Positions 59,881 to 64,000 of a DNA stretch of 64,000 nt are shown here, piece by piece. Origin of the DNA: an uncultured Bdellovibrionales bacterium (lineage in GTDB: Bacteria; Bdellovibrionota; FAC87; UBA2466); the NCBI GenBank assembly GCA_937903155.1, contig CALCZU010000013.1:1-64000 (forward strand). The letters run 5' to 3'. Positions within the stretch are counted from its first letter, which is position 1. Each line of letters begins with the position of its first letter. The notes under the pieces are model-generated. The model did no database searches. It saw only the letters and a list, made by a program, of their open reading frames with translations, and had not been told where the DNA came from. A program made the translations under genes and the position numbers.

Positions 59881-61050
59881 ATGAATCTGATTTCTCTTAC
59901 AGGTATTTTTTTGTGTCTGTTATTTACGTGTCCCGTATTGGGATTGGACGTCTCAAAGGAAACTACTGGGGAACCGATTCTTAATTCTAACACAGCCATT
60001 CGCGTACTTCTAGAACGGGATGCGCAAACCGCAAAATTTACTTCTGTGGAGCACAATGTCTTCGTCAAATTTGACGGAGCAAGTCGCTGGACCAAGTTAT
60101 CGAAAAATATCACAGTTTCGTTTTCGAAACGCGCCGGAAAGCCCGCAGTCGCGGTGAGTAATTCTCCTTTCAATGCGCAGAGCCTCATCATCCGCGGAGG
60201 CCCACTTCCGAAAGACCGAATCAATTTTCGCGAAAATAATTACCGGGGCGCCATTAAAGTCATCGCCACCGAAAATGGATTTCAGGCGATCAATATTATT
60301 CCATTAGACGACTATCTCAAAGGAATGCTCGCGTCTGAAATGAGTCCATCCTGGCCAATCGAAGCCTTAAAGGCTCAAGCCGTCAGTTCCCGCACCTACG
60401 CGCTCTATATGATCGCGCATCCCAAAGCCTCTGAGTTTGATTTAGAGAAATCAACTCAAGATCAAGTTTACACGGGCGCAGACGTGGAAGGTGAAAGAGT
60501 TCGAGAAGCACTCGAGGGTACCAAAGATGAATATCTTGAGATCAATGGAGACCCCATCAAATCTTATTTTCACTCCCGTTGCGGTGGCTCGACAGAAACT
60601 GCCGAATCCGTCTGGAGTTACAAAGATACCACTCATCAAAAGCGAGTAGTCTGTGCCTATTGCCAAAAGAATCCGCAAAAATGGAATGTGCTCGTCAAAA
60701 TCAAAGACATCTTAAGATATTTTAAATTTCCCGACGCGACCGCAGTCGATCTCAAAGCCATTAACCGCAGCCCGTCCGGAAGAATTAATTCCCTGAAGAT
60801 TATCTCCGGCAAAGAAGAAAAAAAGATCCCCGCCGATTATTTCCGAAGCCTCATCGGTTACACCCGTCTTAAAAGCACGAAATTCACCTGGAAAAAATCC
60901 GGCGAAGAAATCGAATTCGAAGGCTCTGGCGCCGGCCACGGCGTCGGAATGTGCCAGTGGGGTGCTCGCGGAATGGCGACAGAGGGAAAAAGCTACGAAG
61001 AGATTCTTAAGCACTACTACCCACAGTCCCAACTTCACCACCCGCTTTAA
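59881..61050 (+). CDS. SpoIID/LytB domain protein, putative lytic transglycosylase
   Basis: A 389-residue exported protein with a signal peptide (residues 1-~20). The SpoIID domain has PLDDYLKGMLASEMSPSWP, with Glu in SEM as the likely catalytic residue, followed by AVSSRTYALY, and later GHGVGMCQWGARGMA. SpoIID cleaves glycan strands whose stem peptides have been removed by an amidase. The adjacent divergent amidase could supply that substrate (inference). SpoIID-like proteins are known outside spore formers. Confidence 0.85.
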   Translation: MNLISLTGIFLCLLFTCPVLGLDVSKETTGEPILNSNTAIRVLLERDAQTAKFTSVEHNVFVKFDGASRWTKLSKNITVSFSKRAGKPAVAVSNSPFNAQSLIIRGGPLPKDRINFRENNYRGAIKVIATENGFQAINIIPLDDYLKGMLASEMSPSWPIEALKAQAVSSRTYALYMIAHPKASEFDLEKSTQDQVYTGADVEGERVREALEGTKDEYLEINGDPIKSYFHSRCGGSTETAESVWSYKDTTHQKRVVCAYCQKNPQKWNVLVKIKDILRYFKFPDATAVDLKAINRSPSGRINSLKIISGKEEKKIPADYFRSLIGYTRLKSTKFTWKKSGEEIEFEGSGAGHGVGMCQWGARGMATEGKSYEEILKHYYPQSQLHHPL

Positions 61051-61138
61051 ATTTTCATCATCGCAAAAAGCAGTCGCGAAGGTTACCGCGGGTGCTACGT
61101 ACCCTCCCAATGACGGACCTCGTTGTCTAAGGAGTAAC

Positions 61139-61912
61139 TTAGAAAATTTCGCCGAAGAATCGTTTTAATTCCTCAAAGGATCGCTTATCAGCGGCCGCAT
61201 TGTAGGCCATTCCAGAGGAAGGATCATTGCCCGCGGTAGGAACCGTAAAGCCATGGACTGCACCTCCGTACATCACAAGTTGCCAATCGACCTTCGCATC
61301 GCGCATTTCTTTCTTGAACGTATTGATCTGCTCTTCCGGGACGAAAGAATCGTCGCCACCGTGAAGAACTAAAACTTTTCCTTTAATGTTTTTCGCATCT
61401 TCGAGCTTCGGAGTATCGAGGCCACCATGGAAACTAATCGTCCCAACGAGAGGGGCTCCACTTCGCGCAAGCTCCAGTGCCGTCGTTCCTCCAAAACAAT
61501 AACCCATCGCCGCGATTTTTGATCCATTCACTTGAGGTCTTGCTTTTAAGACATCAAATGCTGCCTGCGCTCTTGCTCGCATCAACCTGCGATCGCTTTT
61601 ATAAATCCCTGCAAGCTTCGCTGCTTCAGCATGATCCTTTGCAGTCACTCCTTTTCCGTAAATATCCGCAGCAAAAGCGACATACCCCATTTCAGCAAGT
61701 TGTTTTGCACGCGATTTGACGTAATCGCCGATTCCAGTCCACTCGTGAATAATAATCACACCGGGGAGTTTTCCTCTTTTCGAACCGTCATACGCGAGAA
61801 AACCTTCTAAGACGGTGTCACCCTGTTTGTACTCGACAACCTCCGTTTTAACCGCGGCTTTTGCTAAAACGGGGAAAAGAGTGAAGAAGAATAAAGCTGT
61901 GAGAAATTTCAT
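61139..61912 (-). CDS. dienelactone hydrolase family protein, exported
   Basis: A 257-residue alpha/beta hydrolase with a signal peptide (first ~19 residues). It has IHEWTGIGDYVKSRAKQL, the nucleophile elbow GYCFGG (Cys, as in dienelactone hydrolases), the acid in GGDDSFVP and His in VHGFT. Its substrate is unknown. The gene has a run of GC-rich bases after the SpoIID stop but no clear terminator. Confidence 0.88.
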   Translation of the reverse strand: MKFLTALFFFTLFPVLAKAAVKTEVVEYKQGDTVLEGFLAYDGSKRGKLPGVIIIHEWTGIGDYVKSRAKQLAEMGYVAFAADIYGKGVTAKDHAEAAKLAGIYKSDRRLMRARAQAAFDVLKARPQVNGSKIAAMGYCFGGTTALELARSGAPLVGTISFHGGLDTPKLEDAKNIKGKVLVLHGGDDSFVPEEQINTFKKEMRDAKVDWQLVMYGGAVHGFTVPTAGNDPSSGMAYNAAADKRSFEELKRFFGEIF

Positions 61913-61979
61913 GGGGCCTCCTATGGTGAGGAGATTTTTATCCTTCCAAAGGATTTTGGCAAATAAGCTTTCAGCATGC

Positions 61980-62007
61980 TTGTGATTGCCAAAAGGTATG
62001 GTATCAA
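61980..62007 (+). promoter_or_regulatory. promoter of queA
   Basis: TTGTGA (61980-61985) and TATCAA (62002-62007) are 16 bases apart, with TGG before the -10. The start codon at 62016 is two bases from the predicted transcript start. Confidence 0.35.
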
Positions 62008-62015
62008 CGGGGCCG

Positions 62016-63050
62016 ATGAAATTATCCGATTTCAGTTTTGACTTACCCGAATCGCAAATTGCGACCGAACCGATGTCTCCGCGCGACCACTCAAAACTCT
62101 TAGTGGCAGACTTAAAGACCCAGGCGATTCAACACCACGTTTTCTATGAACTGGAAAATCTTCTCAAAAAAGGGGATTTACTGGTCTTCAATAATACTCG
62201 CGTTTTTCCGGCACGGGTTTTTGTGACTCATCCTGAAAAAGGACGAATCGAAACTCTGTTTTTAAAGTCCGCTTCGAAAGATCTTTCGAAATGGGATTGT
62301 CTCGTCAAACCAGGGAAAAAAATCAAAACGGCTTTAGATGTTTCGCTCTCGGACGGCACCCAAGCGACAATCACCCGAAACACACCCGACACCTTCCAAA
62401 TTGAGTTTGAACCCAAAGCAAATTTCTTTGAATGGATAGAAACCGTCGGAGTTCCGCCGCTTCCTCCTTACATCAAACGAGAGGCTGAAAAAAAGGATAC
62501 GAAAAGCTATCAAACAGTTTTCGCAAAAGAAAACGGATCCGTTGCGGCTCCCACCGCAGGTTTACACTTTACAGAGCCGCTCATTGAAAAATTAAAATTA
62601 AAAGGCATTCGGTTTGCTGAACTCACTTTGCATGTGGGTTACGGAACGTTCTCACCCATTAAGGTCGCGGATCTCAAAGATCATCAAATGCACGAAGAGT
62701 GGTACCAAGTTCCGGAAACAACTTTAAAAGCCATCGAGGCCACTAAAAAATCTGGAGGCAGAGTCATCGCGGTGGGAACCACCTCACTCCGTGCTCTTGA
62801 ATCCATTGAAAAATTCGGAACCCAAGGTCCCACCTCAATTTTCATCACGCCAGGTTTTCAATTCCGGGTCATCGATGGCCTCATTACGAATTTTCACTTA
62901 CCCGAATCCTCGCTTTTTATCTTAATCTCTTCCTTATTAGGGCTGGAGCCTGCAAAGACAGCTTATAATGAAGCAGTGAGTCACAATTACCGTTTCTATT
63001 CCTACGGTGACGCGATGCTCATTGTATCCCTTGACGATTGCCCGACTTGA
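62016..63050 (+). CDS. queA: tRNA preQ1(34) S-adenosylmethionine ribosyltransferase-isomerase
   Basis: A 344-residue enzyme that transfers ribose from SAM to 7-aminomethyl-7-deazaguanine in tRNA, forming epoxyqueuosine. It starts MKLSDFSFDLPESQIATEP, has VFNNTRVFPARV, APTAGLHFTEPL, LHVGYGTFSPIKV and TNFHLPESSLFILISSLLG, and ends YSYGDAMLIV. The start at the ATG at 62016 matches the family. Confidence 0.95.
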   Translation: MKLSDFSFDLPESQIATEPMSPRDHSKLLVADLKTQAIQHHVFYELENLLKKGDLLVFNNTRVFPARVFVTHPEKGRIETLFLKSASKDLSKWDCLVKPGKKIKTALDVSLSDGTQATITRNTPDTFQIEFEPKANFFEWIETVGVPPLPPYIKREAEKKDTKSYQTVFAKENGSVAAPTAGLHFTEPLIEKLKLKGIRFAELTLHVGYGTFSPIKVADLKDHQMHEEWYQVPETTLKAIEATKKSGGRVIAVGTTSLRALESIEKFGTQGPTSIFITPGFQFRVIDGLITNFHLPESSLFILISSLLGLEPAKTAYNEAVSHNYRFYSYGDAMLIVSLDDCPT

Positions 63051-63085
63051 CCCTATCTTCAGTTCCCTCACAGGGAGTGATTAGA

Positions 63086-63280
63086 TTGCCAGGACTTAAA
63101 GTAAAAGATATCGAAGCATACGAAGGCGCACTTCGCCGCTTTAAAAAGCAGTGCGAAAAAGCAGGCATTTTGTCTGAAGTTCGTCGTCGTGAATTTTACG
63201 AAAAACCTTCTGTTCGACGGAAGAAAAAATCCATTGCAGCACGCAAACGCGCGCTGAAACGCACCTTTGAAAGAAGGTAG
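63086..63280 (+). CDS. rpsU: 30S ribosomal protein bS21
   Basis: A 64-residue protein starting PGLKVKDIEAYEGALRRFKKQCEKAG, with a basic C-terminal half (VRRREFYEKPSVRRKKK). The start is TTG at 63086, with AGGGAG 8 bases upstream. An in-frame ATG at 63038 lies inside queA and would add 16 residues absent from the family. Confidence 0.93.
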   Translation: MPGLKVKDIEAYEGALRRFKKQCEKAGILSEVRRREFYEKPSVRRKKKSIAARKRALKRTFERR

Positions 63281-63286
63281 TTTTTC

Positions 63287-63742
63287 GTGGATTTAAAAGC
63301 TCAACTTCAAAATGACATGAAGTCTGCCATGAAGGCCGGGGATCCGGTCAAATTGGGAGCGCTTCGCATGTTGATCGCCGAAATTAAAAAAAAGGAAATC
63401 GACAAACGCAGTCCTTTAGAAGAAGCCGAAATCCAGAAGACGATTTCTTCAATGTTGAAACAACGGAATGATTCCGTTGATGCATTCGTCAAAGGTGGAA
63501 GAGAAGACTTAGCTGCCAAAGAACGTGAAGAGGCCGAAGTTCTCAAAGTTTATCTTCCCCAGATGATGTCTCAAGCGGAAGTAGAAGCATTAGTGACGGC
63601 CGCCATTCAAGAGAGTGGCGCCGTTTCTCCAAATGACATTGGTAAAGTCATGAAGGTGGCACTTGCAAAGTCTCAAGGAAAAGCCGACGGAAAAATGGTC
63701 AACGAAATCGCTCGTACCAAACTTACGCCTCCCAAATCTTAG
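63287..63742 (+). CDS. GatB/YqeY domain protein
   Basis: A 151-residue protein of the YqeY family, related to the tail domain of GatB: MKSAMKAGDPVKLGALRMLIAEIKKKEID near residue 10 and GKVMKVALAKSQGKADGKMVNEIAR at the end. The function is not settled. It is commonly linked to rpsU, as here. The start is GTG at 63287 with AAGG upstream. Confidence 0.88.
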   Translation: MDLKAQLQNDMKSAMKAGDPVKLGALRMLIAEIKKKEIDKRSPLEEAEIQKTISSMLKQRNDSVDAFVKGGREDLAAKEREEAEVLKVYLPQMMSQAEVEALVTAAIQESGAVSPNDIGKVMKVALAKSQGKADGKMVNEIARTKLTPPKS

Positions 63743-64000
63743 TCGCTCTCTCAAAAAATTCGTCCTCCCCCAAAGTTTTTATAAACAAAAAGCCCCGCAA
63801 GTTGCCAAACAACTTTTAGGCAAAGGACTTTATTTTAAAAAAGGTTCGGACGTTTTTTTATTAGAGATCACCGAAACGGAAGCGTATCTAGGACAAGAAG
63901 ATCCCGCGTCGCATTCACACCGAGGCCTTACGAAAAGAAACTGGCCGATGTTTGAAGAGGGGGGTACTTGTTATGTTTATCTCTGCTACGGCATCAATCA
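63663..64000 (+). CDS. DNA-3-methyladenine glycosylase (AAG/MPG family), N-terminal part
   Basis: The frame open to the window edge reads FVLPQSFYKQKAPQVAKQLLGKGLYF, then LLEITETEAYLG (catalytic Glu region) and ASHSHRGLTKRNWPMFEEGGTCYVYLCYGIN, clear for the AAG family that excises alkylated purines. No in-frame ATG or GTG is seen near the expected start; a TTG at 63663 inside yqeY is the nearest standard start. The protein similarity begins only near 63756, so the true start may be a rare codon or the gene may need another look. It is cut by the window. Confidence 0.8.
   Translation, partial: MQSLKEKPTEKWSTKSLVPNLRLPNLSRSLKKFVLPQSFYKQKAPQVAKQLLGKGLYFKKGSDVFLLEITETEAYLGQEDPASHSHRGLTKRNWPMFEEGGTCYVYLCYGIN

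Noticed and set aside
61051..61138. Possible further copy of the CAATGACGG-type repeat
   Set aside because: Only a short CCAATGACGGA match; too weak to call a repeat.

Overview
The window looks like chromosome of a Gram-negative bacterium with moderate GC and few gaps. It carries a complete run of lipid A genes, BamD, many lipoproteins and signal-peptide proteins, and two ABC/flippase polysaccharide export genes. My best guess is a Bdellovibrionota-type lineage. The reasons are a GnnA-like gene inside the lipid A operon, several secreted protease-like lipoproteins, and an amidase beside a SpoIID-like protein. This placement is inference: there is no rRNA in the window. No phage, insertion sequence or CRISPR array was seen.

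Layout. 1-7751 (minus) is a lipid A operon, in the order lpxD, lpxA, gnnA-like, lpxB, lpxK, a lipid A acyltransferase joined in frame to a DUF3108 domain, a WaaE-type glycosyltransferase, and the start of cmk. 7866-12125 holds an MFS transporter, yacG and groES-groEL with a clear terminator, followed by a 131-bp inverted-repeat element. 12336-15501 holds a zinc-protease-like lipoprotein, a PilZ protein, GMP reductase and two outer-membrane-like proteins. 15660-25118 is a surface polysaccharide region: AsmA-like protein, glycosyltransferase, Wzm/Wzt-type ABC transporter, flippase, DUF3473 deacetylase and GNAT enzyme. 25115-27612 (minus) is bamD, a TPR protein and an exported protein. 27749-30862 is a tight four-gene operon: a small sigma-region-4-like protein, an unknown protein, an RDD protein and a rhomboid protease.

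31717-36566 contains split transketolase, a lipoprotein and a membrane Ser/Thr kinase followed by an unlisted 28-residue membrane peptide. 36647-45177 (minus) contains a papain-family protease, an ECF-like sigma factor, a Cys-rich secreted peptide, a SirB1-type protein, an LRR protein, glutathione peroxidase, leucyl aminopeptidase and glycerol kinase. 45232-57385 (mostly plus) contains a stand-alone FliG-C-like protein, a TIGR02757 protein, rlmE, a HIT protein, nrdA-nrdB behind an attenuator-like leader, a second HExxH lipoprotein, a sugar nucleotidyltransferase, rarD and a large exported CxxCH protein. 57470-64000 contains tRNA-Phe, rdgB-rph-amidase (minus), a divergent SpoIID-like gene, a dienelactone hydrolase, queA, rpsU, yqeY and the start of a 3-methyladenine DNA glycosylase.

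The points most worth a second look are these. (1) The acyltransferase/DUF3108 fusion carries a buried start codon, ribosome binding site and stop, as expected if one base was inserted between two formerly overlapping genes. (2) Many genes have a good -10 box that places the transcript start on the start codon and have no Shine-Dalgarno, which suggests frequent leaderless mRNAs. (3) A dispersed inverted-repeat family occurs twice in the window. (4) Several small or odd genes stand out: the 28-aa peptide behind the kinase, the sigma4-like protein heading a rhomboid operon, and the FliG-C-like orphan. I found no single complete system that I could call new with confidence.
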